The notes beneath the pieces were generated by a model. That model searched no databases. It was not told the DNA's origin and saw only the letters and a list, made by a program, of their open reading frames with translations. A program made the translations under genes and the position numbers. A stretch of DNA of 64,000 nt from positions 124,001 to 188,000 of the forward strand of contig CAVWYF010000010.1 of NCBI GenBank assembly GCA_963759095.1, read 5' to 3'. This stretch comes from Anderseniella sp963759095 (lineage in GTDB: Bacteria > Pseudomonadota > Alphaproteobacteria > Rhizobiales > Aestuariivirgaceae). Positions 35,786-45,259 of this stretch are shown piece after piece (position 1 is the first letter of the stretch; every line of letters begins with the position of its first letter).

Positions 35786-36508
35786 ATGAAACTTACCGAC
35801 TTCAAGGCACTGACATTTGATTGTTATGGAACGCTGATCGACTGGGAGACCGGTATGGTGGAGGGGTTGAAACCTCTGACCTCACGGCTTGATCGTGAAC
35901 TGTCGCGCGATGATATTCTGGAGGCCCACGCCCGCCATGAATCGTCACAGCAATCCTGGACACCGGCAATGCGGTATCGTGAACTGTTGCCGATTGTCTA
36001 CAAGCGGCTGGCCGAAGAATGGGCCGTGTCTGCAACGCCGGAAGAATGCGCCACCTATGGCCAGTCCGTGAAAAACTGGCCCGCTTTTTCTGACGCTGTC
36101 GGAGCTTTGAAGTATCTGAAAAGGCATTACAAGCTGGTCATCCTGTCGAATGTCGACAATGAGAGCTTTGCCGGCAGCAATGTGCGGCTGGATGTTGAGT
36201 TTGACGCCATCTATACCGCTGAGGATGTCGGATCCTACAAACCGTCCGACCGCAATTTTGAATATATGCTGGACAAGTTGAAAACGCTTGGCGTTGAAAA
36301 GGGCGAAATCCTGCATACGGCTGAGAGCATGTTCCATGACCACGGCCCGGCCAACCGGCACGGGCTTGCTTCCTGCTGGATCTATCGCCGCTTTGACCAG
36401 GAAGGTTTTGGTGCAACCATGAACCCCGGCGACATGCCGAAGTACGATTTTCGCTTCAACAGCATGGCGGATCTGGTGAAGGCCCATCAGGACGCATTGA
36501 GAGAGTAA
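35786..36508 (+). CDS. HAD-family hydrolase, haloacid dehalogenase type II-like
   Basis: A 240-residue cytosolic HAD enzyme. Motif I is LTFDCYGTLIDWE with the nucleophilic Asp near residue 10; motif II is VILSNVDNESF; motif III is YKPSDRNFEYM; the last Asp region reads FHDHGPANRHGL. The layout fits the L-2-haloacid dehalogenase group, but many such proteins are phosphatases, so the substrate is open. It stands between the lipid operon and an Lrp regulator. Confidence 0.87.
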   Translation: MKLTDFKALTFDCYGTLIDWETGMVEGLKPLTSRLDRELSRDDILEAHARHESSQQSWTPAMRYRELLPIVYKRLAEEWAVSATPEECATYGQSVKNWPAFSDAVGALKYLKRHYKLVILSNVDNESFAGSNVRLDVEFDAIYTAEDVGSYKPSDRNFEYMLDKLKTLGVEKGEILHTAESMFHDHGPANRHGLASCWIYRRFDQEGFGATMNPGDMPKYDFRFNSMADLVKAHQDALRE

Positions 36509-36549
36509 AGATGCGTCATGAGAATTTGCATGCAACGGGATGAAACCGG

Positions 36550-37053
36550 ATGGCAGGTGCGGTAAAGCTCGACCGGATTGACATAAACATTCTGGCCCGG
36601 CTTCAACAGAACGGAAAACTGACCAACGTCAATCTGGCCGATGCTGTCGGATTGTCTCCCAGTCCGTGCCTGCAGCGTGTAAGGCGTCTGGAAAAAGCCG
36701 GTTACATCACGAGCTACAAGGCGCAGATCAACCTCGCTAAATTGGGTGACTACATCACCGTGTTCACAGAAGTCACGCTCAACGATCACCGGCGCGAGGA
36801 TTTCATAAAGTTCGAAGCGGAAATCCGGCGTTACAACTCCGTGCAGGAATGCCATCTGGTCAGTGGTGGCTACGATTATCTGGTAAAATTTGTTGCCAGG
36901 AGCGTGGGGCATTATCAGGAAATTATCGAGAACATCCTGGACCGAAACATCGGTGTCGACAAATACTTCAGCTACATAGTCATCAAGTCCATTCTGACGA
37001 AAGATGCAGTGGCATTGAGTGTCATTCTCCCGTCCGGAGACGAACAGCGATAG
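36550..37053 (+). CDS. Lrp/AsnC family transcriptional regulator
   Basis: A 167-residue regulator with the AsnC helix-turn-helix at residues 5-60 (LDRIDINILARLQQNGKLTNVNLADAVGLSPSPCLQRVRRL) and the RAM ligand-binding domain after it (VQECHLVSGGYDYLVKFVAR). Such proteins sense amino acids. It begins 41 bases after the HAD gene and is convergent with znuA, 21 bases away. Its target is not evident from the context. Confidence 0.92.
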   Translation: MAGAVKLDRIDINILARLQQNGKLTNVNLADAVGLSPSPCLQRVRRLEKAGYITSYKAQINLAKLGDYITVFTEVTLNDHRREDFIKFEAEIRRYNSVQECHLVSGGYDYLVKFVARSVGHYQEIIENILDRNIGVDKYFSYIVIKSILTKDAVALSVILPSGDEQR

Positions 37054-37074
37054 AGTGGCGTTTGCCGATAGTCA

Positions 37075-38007
37075 TCAACTGGATTTTGACAGGCATTGCC
37101 TGAACGACTGCGCCATGTTCCGGATCAGGTTGAAATAGAGGTCGGGGCCGTCCTCCAGCGTTGCGCCGAGGGGATCCAGAACACCGGGCTTCGTTTCCGT
37201 TCCTTCGGTGACGACCTTAATCAGTTTCGGCTCGAACTGTGGTTCGGAAAACACGCATTGGACGTTGTTTTTCTTCAGTTTTTTCCGGATTTCCCTGACC
37301 CGTTCCGCTCCGGGCATAACCTCGGGGTTGACTGTAATGGAACCAGCCGCAGAGAGGCCAAACCGGGTTTCAAAATATTGATATGCATCATGGAACACAA
37401 TGAAACTGCCGTCCTTGACGGGAGCCAATTCAACTGAGGTTTCCTTGATCAGGACGTCAAGCCGATCAAGCATGGCCATGGAATTGGTCTGGTACTGGTC
37501 CGCGTTGCCTCGGTCTGCGGCCGTCAGCGTATCTGCAATCATGACGGTCATGAGTTTTGCATTTTCCGGGTCCAGCCAGAAATGAAGATCGTGCTCTTCA
37601 TGATCGTGATCATGGCCACCTTCTTCCTTGTGCTCATGTGCCTGAAAAGTGCCGCCTTCGCGCTGTTCAAGTTTACGCAGTTCAGGCGTATCAAAGAGTT
37701 CGACGGATTTGGCCTTCTCTGCGATGGTCGCCACCGGTTTCTCCAGAAATGCCTCAAGTTCATGCCCGACCCAGAACACAACATCGGCCTTCTCAAGCAG
37801 GGAGGCTTGCGACGGTTTCAGGGCATGGTTATGTGGCGAACCGGCACCGGTTACGAGCAGTTCAGGCGTCCCGACCCCTTCCATAACCGCCGAAACCAGC
37901 GAGTGGACGGGTTTGATTGACGTCACTACCTTGAGGTCTGCATATGCGGTGTTGGCTGTCAGAAGCAGGGTGGAAGCCGCTAGCAACAAGGTTTTTTGCA
38001 AGGTCAT
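37075..38007 (-). CDS. znuA: High-affinity zinc ABC transporter binding protein
   Basis: A 310-residue periplasmic protein with a signal peptide (MTLQKTLLLAASTLLLTANTAYA). Zinc ligands include His in SIKPVHSLV, PHNHALKPSQ, LHFWLDPENA and FIVFHDAYQYFE. The histidine/acid-rich loop HEHKEEGGHDHDHEEHD near residue 125 is typical of ZnuA and absent from manganese homologues. It is divergent from znuCB-zur, with two Zur-box-like sites between. Confidence 0.95.
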   Translation of the reverse strand: MTLQKTLLLAASTLLLTANTAYADLKVVTSIKPVHSLVSAVMEGVGTPELLVTGAGSPHNHALKPSQASLLEKADVVFWVGHELEAFLEKPVATIAEKAKSVELFDTPELRKLEQREGGTFQAHEHKEEGGHDHDHEEHDLHFWLDPENAKLMTVMIADTLTAADRGNADQYQTNSMAMLDRLDVLIKETSVELAPVKDGSFIVFHDAYQYFETRFGLSAAGSITVNPEVMPGAERVREIRKKLKKNNVQCVFSEPQFEPKLIKVVTEGTETKPGVLDPLGATLEDGPDLYFNLIRNMAQSFRQCLSKSS

Positions 38008-38042
38008 GTCAGGTCCATTCAGCAGTTAGGTAAATCAAAATA

Positions 38043-38080
38043 TGTAATGATATAACTTCTCATTGTGTAATGGTATAACA
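38043..38080. promoter_or_regulatory. Two tandem Zur boxes in the znuA-znuC divergent region
   Basis: TGTAATGATATAACT at 38043-38057 and TGTAATGGTATAACA at 38066-38080 both fit the GTtATaNTATaAC consensus of alphaproteobacterial Zur operators. Centres are 23 bases apart, about two helical turns, one site towards each divergent gene. Confidence 0.85.
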
Positions 38081-38128
38081 TGTGAGATATTGCTGTGCAA
38101 GACAGGAATCTGAAAGAATCATGCCGAC

Positions 38129-38998
38129 ATGCTGAAACCATCAGAACCGCTGCTGCAATTATCCAATGCCGGTGTCGAGCGCGCCGGCAGGTGGCTGGTG
38201 CGCGGCGTGGAATTTGCGGTTTGTGCCGGTGAGATCGTCACCATGATCGGACCCAATGGTTCCGGCAAGTCGACCACGGCGAAAATGGCCCTTGGAATTG
38301 TCGCGCCTGATGAGGGTAATGTCTCCAGGCGAGGCGGCCTCATTGTCGGGTATGTGCCGCAGAAAGTGACAATCGACTGGACATTGCCTTTGACCGTGGA
38401 GCGGTTCATGCGGCTGACGGGGAAGGTGGCCGTCACCGAAGCGGATGAAGCAATGCAGGCCACCGGTGTTTTGCATCTGAGGCATGAAGAGGTGCGCACC
38501 TTGTCGGGCGGCGAATTTCAGCGCGTAATGCTGGCGCGTGCCATTGCCCGCAAACCTGATCTGCTGGTACTGGATGAACCGGTGCAGGGCGTGGATTTCG
38601 CCGGCGAGATCGATTTGTATGATCTGATCAGGCGCATTCGGGATCAGTTGAATTGTGGTGTGCTGCTCATCTCGCACGATCTGCACGTGGTGATGGCCGC
38701 AACGGACCGGGTGATTTGTCTCAACGGACATATGTGCTGCCAGGGCACGCCGACGGCCGTGGCATCAAGTAATGAATACAAGGAGCTTTTTGGCGCCCGG
38801 GCCGCTTCGGTGCTGGCGGTATATGAACACAGCCATGACCACACCCATCTGCCTGACGGCAGGGTGCGCCACGCGGACGGGTCGATCACCGAGCACTGCC
38901 ATCCTGATGATGGCCATCATCATGATCATGGCCACGCCGACGGGCCGGTTGATGGCAGTCGCGATCAGAAGGCAGGAGGCTCGCGCCATGCTGGATGA
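38129..38998 (+). CDS. znuC: Zinc ABC transporter ATPase with histidine-rich tail
   Basis: A 289-residue ATPase. Walker A GPNGSGKSTTAK lies near residue 42, the signature LSGGEFQRVMLARA near residue 127, Walker B LLVLDEPVQGVD and the H-loop in LLISHDLHVVM. The C-terminal 45 residues are full of His (HSHDHTHLPDG, HCHPDDGHHHDHGHADG), as in many alphaproteobacterial ZnuC proteins, perhaps for zinc sensing or storage. The stop overlaps the znuB start by 11 bases. Confidence 0.95.
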   Translation: MLKPSEPLLQLSNAGVERAGRWLVRGVEFAVCAGEIVTMIGPNGSGKSTTAKMALGIVAPDEGNVSRRGGLIVGYVPQKVTIDWTLPLTVERFMRLTGKVAVTEADEAMQATGVLHLRHEEVRTLSGGEFQRVMLARAIARKPDLLVLDEPVQGVDFAGEIDLYDLIRRIRDQLNCGVLLISHDLHVVMAATDRVICLNGHMCCQGTPTAVASSNEYKELFGARAASVLAVYEHSHDHTHLPDGRVRHADGSITEHCHPDDGHHHDHGHADGPVDGSRDQKAGGSRHAG

Positions 38999-39833
38999 TT
39001 TTTTCACACGCGCACTGGTGGCCGGAATCGGCGTTGCGCTTGTTGCAGGGCCGTTGGGGTGTTTCATCGTCTGGCGGCGGCTGGCTTACTTCGGCGATAC
39101 ACTGTCTCATGCAGCCTTGTTGGGCGTTGCGCTTGCCTTGCTGTTTGAATTCAACATTACCCTGGCGGTTTTCGCGGTATCGGCATGTGTGTCGTTTGCG
39201 CTTTTGCTGCTGCAGAAGCGCGCCACGCTGTCGTCGGACGCATTGCTGGGGCTGTTGTCCCATTCCGCGCTGGCGCTCGGCCTGGTGGTGCTGGCTTTCA
39301 TGACATGGGTACGTGTTGACCTGATGGGATTCCTGTTTGGCGACATCCTGTCGGTGTCGCGCACTGACATTGCGATTATCTATCTGGGCGGACTGATGGT
39401 GATTTCCGTGCTGGCGTTGATCTGGCATCCGCTGTTTGCCGCAACGGTAAACCCTGAGCTTGCCCAGGCGGAGAATATGAACCCCGACCGTGCCAACCTC
39501 GTATTCATGTTGCTGATGGCGACGATCATCGCGATTTCCATGAAGATCGTCGGCGTTTTGCTGATCACTGCCATGCTGATTATTCCGGCCGCGACAGCCC
39601 GCCGCTTCGCTACAGGGCCTGAGCAAATGGCGGTTCTTGCAGCATTGATTGGTGTGGTGAGCGTGGTGATGGGACTGTTCGGTTCGTTAAAGTTTGACAC
39701 CCCGTCCGGACCCAGCATTGTAGTGGCGGCACTGGTGCTGTTCGTTCTCTCGCTGCTGTCGGCCGGCAGGCATCTGAAGAGGCGCGGGGAGGCCTCTCAG
39801 GCTGCGATTGTTGACAAGGAAAGCTTGAAATGA
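38988..39833 (+). CDS. znuB: Zinc ABC transporter permease
   Basis: A 281-residue ABC-3 family membrane protein opening MLDDFFTRALVAGIGVALVAG, then CFIVWRRLAYFGDTLSHAALLG and LITAMLIIPAATARRFA, the conserved permease blocks. ATG 38988 was chosen because the homologous N-terminus begins there and GGCAGGAGG lies just upstream; a longer in-frame reading from 38772 only shadows znuC. It ends overlapping zur by 4 bases. Confidence 0.95.
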   Translation: MLDDFFTRALVAGIGVALVAGPLGCFIVWRRLAYFGDTLSHAALLGVALALLFEFNITLAVFAVSACVSFALLLLQKRATLSSDALLGLLSHSALALGLVVLAFMTWVRVDLMGFLFGDILSVSRTDIAIIYLGGLMVISVLALIWHPLFAATVNPELAQAENMNPDRANLVFMLLMATIIAISMKIVGVLLITAMLIIPAATARRFATGPEQMAVLAALIGVVSVVMGLFGSLKFDTPSGPSIVVAALVLFVLSLLSAGRHLKRRGEASQAAIVDKESLK

Positions 39834-40255
39834 CGGTTCATGCCCATTCTGAAAACGACCTGACCCGTAATCAGTCACTCGTGCTCGATAGGCTGTCGCA
39901 ATCCGGCGGCCCGTTAAGCGCCTACACAATTCTGGATCAGTTGCGCGAGCACGGATTTCGCGCTCCACTGCAGGTCTATCGCGCCCTGGACAAGCTGGTC
40001 GAGTTCGGGATGGTCCACAGGCTGGAAAGCCTCAATGCATTTGTTGCCTGCCGCCATCCCAGTTGCGATGATCATGAAACCATAGCATTCACAATCTGTG
40101 ACGAGTGTGGTCAGGTATCTGAAATCAGCGATGATACTGTTGCCGGCAGGTTGCAGTCACTCGCTGCGGAAACGGGGTTTACGTTGAAGAAATCTGCAGT
40201 CGAACTGCGCGGTGTATGCCAGACGTGCCGCAACGCTTCGCGAAAGGTCATGTAA
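39830..40255 (+). CDS. zur: Zinc uptake regulator, Fur family
   Basis: A 141-residue Fur-type repressor. The winged helix covers residues 10-70 (LVLDRLSQSGGPLSAYTILDQL, PLQVYRALDKLVEFGMVHRLES). Structural zinc cysteines are in FTICDECGQV and GVCQTCRN. Zur shuts off znu genes when zinc is sufficient. It is the third gene of znuCB-zur, so it is under its own control through the boxes upstream. Its stop shares one base with the ATG of the acyl-CoA dehydrogenase gene (TAATG). Confidence 0.93.
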   Translation: MTVHAHSENDLTRNQSLVLDRLSQSGGPLSAYTILDQLREHGFRAPLQVYRALDKLVEFGMVHRLESLNAFVACRHPSCDDHETIAFTICDECGQVSEISDDTVAGRLQSLAAETGFTLKKSAVELRGVCQTCRNASRKVM

Positions 40256-41446
40256 TGCCGGCACAAGTTGATCTGGATGAATTTCGCGAAGAAGTGCGTC
40301 AGTTTCTGAATGAAAATCTACCCACCCGAATAAGCAACAAGGTGCGCTCAGGCCTGCGCATGACCAAGGCTGACTATGAGGAGTGGCATGCGATCCTGAA
40401 TGAAAAGGGCTGGCTTGCCGTCAACTGGCCGGTGGAGTTTGGCGGCACCGGGTGGACGGCGCATCAGCGCTTTATTTTCGAAGACGAGATGTGTGCAGCA
40501 CATGCACCCAGAATTGTCCCGTTTGGCTTGATGATGCTGGGTCCGGTGTTGCAGAAATTCGGCTCACAGGCACAGCGCGACCGGTTTCTGCCGCGTATTC
40601 TGAACGGCGATGACTGGTGGTGTCAGGGATATTCCGAACCCGGTGCCGGGTCAGACCTGGCATCATTGAAGACCCGGGCGGTTCGTGATGGCGATCACTA
40701 TGTGGTCAATGGCCAGAAGACCTGGACCACGCTGGGCCAGCACGCCAACTGGATTTTCTGCCTGGTGCGCACCGACACCGAAGTGAAACCAGCAGGCCGG
40801 TATCTCGTTCCTGCTGATCGACATGGCAAGTCCCGGTGTGGAGATACGCCCGATCCGGCTTCTGGACGGGGAGGCGGAGGTCAATGAAGTGTTCTTCGAC
40901 GATGTGCGTGTGCCCGTTGAAAATCTCGTTGGTGAAGAAAACCAGGGCTGGACTTACGCAAAGTATCTTTTGACACATGAGCGCACCAATATTGCGGGTA
41001 CCGGTTTTGCGAAAGCCGGGCTAGATGCGGTCAAACGAATTGCCGCTCAGGAAATGGCAGGCGGCAAAACTCTTGCGGCAAACCCGCATTTTGCGGCCCG
41101 TCTCGCGCAGGTTGAAATTGATCTGATGGCCATGGAGACCACCAATCTCCGTGTTATCGCGCAGGTCGCCGCCGGGCAGGCGCCTGGTGTTGAAAGCTCC
41201 ATGCTGAAAATCAAGGGAACCGAGTTGCGTCAGCAGATCAACGATCTGACCAGACGCGCCGTAGGACCTTATGCAATCCCGTTTGTATCCGAGGCGCTTG
41301 ACGAGGGCTCCAATGCGCAATCCATCGGGCCGGACTACGCGGCACCGGTTGCTGCACAGTATTTCAACAACCGCAAACTGACGATTTATGGCGGGTCCAA
41401 TGAAGTACAGCGGACCATCATTGCAAAGCAGGTGCTGGACCTGTGA
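40255..41446 (+). pseudogene. Acyl-CoA dehydrogenase, frame broken near 40791
   Basis: The N-terminal part (MPAQVDLDEFREEVRQFLNENL to about 40791) and C-terminal part (DMASPGVEIRPI to IYGGSNEVQRTIIAKQVLDL) are in different frames. The expected join is KPQAGISFLLIDMASPG; the sequence AAACCAGCAGG has one base too many there. Total length is 3n+1, which fits a single insertion and would give 396 residues, normal for the family. It is either a sequencing error or recent decay. It starts on the zur stop and ends on the next dehydrogenase's GTG start, so it belongs to a tight operon. Confidence 0.85.
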
Positions 41447-42609
41447 GTGCACAAGATCAAACCAGCTTCGGGGAAACCGAAGAGCGCAACATGTTGCGAG
41501 ACACGCTGCGGCGGTTTCTGTCAGATGTATATTCCGACGAACAACGTGACGCATCCCTGGCAACCGAGCATGCCGTGTCGCACGAGATCTGGTCGCAACT
41601 GGCTGAACTGGGTGTAGTGCATGCATTGTTCGGCGAGAATGTTGGCGGACTGGGTGGGCACGGATATGACATAGTCACGGTGTTCGAGGAGATCGGTCGG
41701 GCAGGGGTGGTTGAGCCGCTGCTTGAAAACGCGGTTCTTGCAGGCGGGTTGATTGCCGATCTTGGAACTGGCGAACAACACGCACTTCTGGAATCCGTAA
41801 TGTCAGGCGAACATCAACTAGCCTTTGCACATGCCGAACCGGGCAGCCGGTATGACATGTCCCGCATCACAACCACTGCCAAACCGGATGGACAGGGATT
41901 TGTGCTGAACGGGCGCAAATCCGTGGTCTCAAACGGGGGCTGTGCGCAGACACTGGTTGTAAGTGCGCGGACAGCCGGCCCGGACGATGCAGAAGATGGC
42001 ATTTCGCTTTTTCTGGTACCGGCTGACGCATCTGGATTGTCAAAGCGCGGGTATCCGAAAATTGATGGCGGTGGCGCAAGCGAGATTGAATTGCACGATG
42101 TGAAGCTGCCGGGCGAAGCGCTGTTGGGTCGACCAGGAGACGCATTCCCGGCAATCGAGGCGCGCACGAGTATGGCGATCGCTGCTGTTTCAGCGGAAGC
42201 GCTCGGGGCGATGGAGACTGCCAAGCAGCTCACCATAGATTACCTGCAGACGCGGACGCAGTTTGGCCGTCCCATCGGAAAGTTTCAGGTTTTGCAGCAC
42301 CGCATGGCGGACATGCTGATCGAGATTGAGCAGGCAAGATCTGCGGTTCTCAACCTGGCTGCTGCATTGGACAAGCACCGTAATGAGCGTGAACGCAATG
42401 CCAGTGCGACCAAAAATCTGATCGGACGCGTCGGACGGCTGGTGGCGGAAGAAAGCATCCAGATGCATGGCGGCATCGGCATGACGCAGGAATATGCACT
42501 GGCCCATTATGCCCGGCGCCTGGTCATGGTGGACCATGAATTTGGCGACACCGACCATCATCTGGAGCGCTTTATTGCGCTTTCTCAAGCTCAGGGTTGC
42601 AGATCATGA
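41443..42609 (+). CDS. Acyl-CoA dehydrogenase
   Basis: A 388-residue FAD enzyme of fatty- or organic-acid beta-oxidation. The core includes MLRDTLRRFLSDV, AFAHAEPGSRYDMSRITTTA, LIEIEQARSAVLNLAAAL, and the C-terminal EESIQMHGGIGMTQEYALAHYARRL. It uses a GTG start overlapping the preceding stop (GTGA). The pair of dehydrogenases may form a heteromeric enzyme, as with some steroid or branched-acid dehydrogenases; this is inferred from adjacency. Confidence 0.92.
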   Translation: MSAQDQTSFGETEERNMLRDTLRRFLSDVYSDEQRDASLATEHAVSHEIWSQLAELGVVHALFGENVGGLGGHGYDIVTVFEEIGRAGVVEPLLENAVLAGGLIADLGTGEQHALLESVMSGEHQLAFAHAEPGSRYDMSRITTTAKPDGQGFVLNGRKSVVSNGGCAQTLVVSARTAGPDDAEDGISLFLVPADASGLSKRGYPKIDGGGASEIELHDVKLPGEALLGRPGDAFPAIEARTSMAIAAVSAEALGAMETAKQLTIDYLQTRTQFGRPIGKFQVLQHRMADMLIEIEQARSAVLNLAAALDKHRNERERNASATKNLIGRVGRLVAEESIQMHGGIGMTQEYALAHYARRLVMVDHEFGDTDHHLERFIALSQAQGCRS

Positions 42610-44403
42610 ATAGAGACAAAAACCGCGTATTTCGAAGACCTTGGGGACCGCCTGATTATTTACAACGCCAATGTTGCCAACCGCAACGCAATCACCGAGG
42701 AGCTGTATGACGTCATTTCGAAAGCGCTGGACCTGGCGGCCGCAACTGATCGGGTAAGATCGGTAATATTCACCGGCGCGGGAACTTTCTTCTGCGCCGG
42801 CGGTGATCTCAATCGGATCAGGAACCGGCGTTTTGAACCGCTCGAGGACCGCGAGGCTCACATCGAGAATCTCCATGACATCATTCGCAAGTTCAGGGCT
42901 TGCCCCAAACCGGTGATCGCGGCAGTTGAAGGCGGGGCTGCCGGTGCCGGAGTCTCGCTGGCCTATGCCTGCGACTTTATCGTGGCAAGCAGGGAGGCCA
43001 GGTTCACTGTCTCCTATGTCAGGGTTGGCCTGACCCCGGATGGTGGCATAACCCATCGACTGATGAAGATGCTGCCACGACCTCTGGTCAATGAGCTTTG
43101 CCTGTTCGCCGAACCCATTGCTGCCGAACGCCTGTATCAGTTGGGTGCCTTGAACCAGCTGGTTGAACCAGGTGAAACCATGTCAGGTGCCTCTGCAATT
43201 GCTGATCGCCTGGCGACATCTCCGACCAGCGCACTGTCCCGCATCAAGGAGTTGTTGAACGCAGCAGAGCACTCCACATTTGAGGAGCAAATGGACCTGG
43301 AGCGTGATCACATGGCCGCCGCTGTCGCAGAAGACCCTGCTGTGGAGGGAATTACCGCATTTTTTGAAAAGCGTAAGCCCGATTTCGCCAAGCCTGGCGA
43401 CAGCGTAGTGCCGATGCGATTTGACACGCAGGTATGCCGAACGTTCGGCATTCGGGTTCCAATAGTTGCCGGCGGATTGATGTGGCTGGCAGATGCGGAT
43501 TATGTCGCTGCCGCTGCACATGCCGGAATCATATCATTTATCACAGCCGCCAGTTTTCCTGATTCTGACGAACTCCGCGCCCAGATACGCAAATGCCGTG
43601 ATCTGTGTGATGGCCGGCCGTTCGGTGTGAACGTTTCGATGTTGCCAAAGCTGGTGCAGGGCGAAAAGACGCAAGAGGTTTTTCAATTGATCGTCGACGA
43701 AGGCGTTCGGTTTGTTGAAACTTCCGGGCGGAATCCCGAGGCCTATGTGCCGATGCTCAAGGATGCAGGCATCGTCATACTGCACAAGGTACCAAGTGTC
43801 CGCTTTGCTGTAAAAGCGCAGAGTGTCGGCGTCGACATGGTGTCTGTTGTCGGGGCTGAGTGCGGCGGCCACCCTGGTATGGAAATGATCGGCACCATGG
43901 TCAACGCAGCGCTTGCCCAGCAGCGGCTTACTATTCCTTATCTGATTGGCGGCGGCATCGGCACCGGCTCGCAACTGGTCGCGGCCCTGGCGATGGGAGC
44001 AGATGGCGTGGTGATGGGAACCCGCTTTCTGGTGGCCGAGGAGATCAAGGCGCATGCCGACTACAAGCAGACACTGATTGAGGCATCCGAGCGCGACACG
44101 GCGCTGACCATGGCAAGCGTCCGCAATACCATCCGAACATTGCGCAATGAGACAACCGATCTGGTTACGCGCCTGGAGACTGAAAATCCGGATATCCGGA
44201 TTGAAGACCTGCTGCCGCATGTGTCCGGCAAGATCGGCCGCCAGGCCTATGAAACAGGAGACACATCCAAAGGTCTTTTGTCTGCCGGTCACGCTCTGGG
44301 GTTTCTGCACGCTGTTGCCCCTATTGCCGATATTGTCAAACAACTGGAACAGGAGGCTGCCGAGTCCCAAAACCGGCTGGCGTCAATTACCAGCCGTCAC
44401 TGA
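42606..44403 (+). pseudogene. Enoyl-CoA hydratase joined to nitronate monooxygenase; frame break at the start codon
   Basis: ATG 42606 overlaps the previous stop (ATGA), but the hydratase frame begins one base later (ATA 42610: IETKTAYFEDLGDRLIIYNANVANRNA), so one base appears inserted right after the start. An uninterrupted frame then carries a full crotonase (GAGTFFCAGGDLNRI, EGGAAGAGVSLAYACDFI) and, with no stop, a complete 2-nitropropane dioxygenase/nitronate monooxygenase from about 43414 (TFGIRVPIVAGGLMW, GAECGGHPGMEMIGTM with catalytic His). The join FAKPGDSVVPMRF may be a true fusion or a lost stop. Without the insertion it would be about 598 residues. Confidence 0.75.
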
Positions 44404-44453
44404 TTGCTCCCTGCGCCTCGACAGACTTACAAGGATGGGTTTTCACCCATCGC

Positions 44454-45259
44454 TCATGATTTATGAGGCATCATGTCTACCATGCGGAATGCCTTATCAA
44501 GGAAGCTGCCGGATTGAATGGCATTTGTGCAATTGGCTGCGTTTGTTCCCATATGGTGCCATATGTGAACGGCTTCGGTTGTGCCCGGCAGGGTGTCAAA
44601 AACACCGCCTTCTCGTGCATACAAGGTCGCGGCGTCCCGCCAGCCGACAGGGTAGTACACGCTGGGCGATTGCGCGTTGGCTTCGAGGTTGTGCCTGCGA
44701 ACAGAATTGGTCAGCAAGTGTGGACCATATATGCCCCATCGGTAGTCGCCGGCGGCCACAGGAAAACCTGCCGCACGTCGCAACCTGCAACCAGCGTCTG
44801 TGCAGGGGCGGATACCAGAACGGTATCGGGTGTGATTGCAAGGTGAAGTCGCACAGGAAGTCGGTCAGCTTGCCGCGAGGCAATCGCAGCACGGCCGAGC
44901 CGATCAGTTCATCATCCTGCCAGGCCATCATGTACCCGTCGCGTGACGTCAGCGGCTTGAGCACAAACACATCTGTATCTATCCAGGGGCCAAGCTCTTT
45001 CTCAAAAAGAAGATACCGGAAACGATTTGAGGACAGGGACGGGCTGCCGCTGTCGCGATGTCGCATGATCTCGGTCTCGAGGCAATACGTCTTCCGCATC
45101 GGCGATCTCGATTTCCGCGGGCAGGTTTTCAGGCGGTGAATAGCAGAACAACCGGACCTTGTGACCTGCTCTGACCGCGGAAAGGAGGCACGCCAGGTGA
45201 ATGGAAGAAAGTTTAGGCCCAATCCACAAGGTGTTTAGCTGTGTTTCAACCGTGCGCAT
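44454..45259 (-). pseudogene. Glycosyltransferase (DXD sugar-binding type), two frame breaks
   Basis: Three frames carry successive parts: MRTVETQLNTLWIGPKLSS to DAEDVLP; then SGSPSLSSNRFRYLLFEKE with the DXD motif GPWIDTDVFVLKPL; then GFPVAAGDYRWGIYGPHLLT to the end. The shifts lie near 45078 and 44775. Total length is 3n+2, matching two single-base insertions, and would give about 267 residues. The pattern resembles capsule or alpha-1,4 glycosyltransferases with a DXD site. The start shares a base with the stop of the preceding glycosyltransferase gene (TGATG). It is the distal gene of a leftward pair in the polysaccharide cassette. Confidence 0.7.

Noticed and set aside
40816..40887. The tail of the first dehydrogenase frame (HGKSRCGDTPDPASG...) as a genuine shorter protein
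   Set aside because: The residues do not match the family, while the other frame continues the acyl-CoA dehydrogenase exactly from the same point.
44434..44451. Small hairpin between the convergent monooxygenase and glycosyltransferase genes as a terminator
   Set aside because: Arms are only 7 bases and no T run follows; too weak to call.
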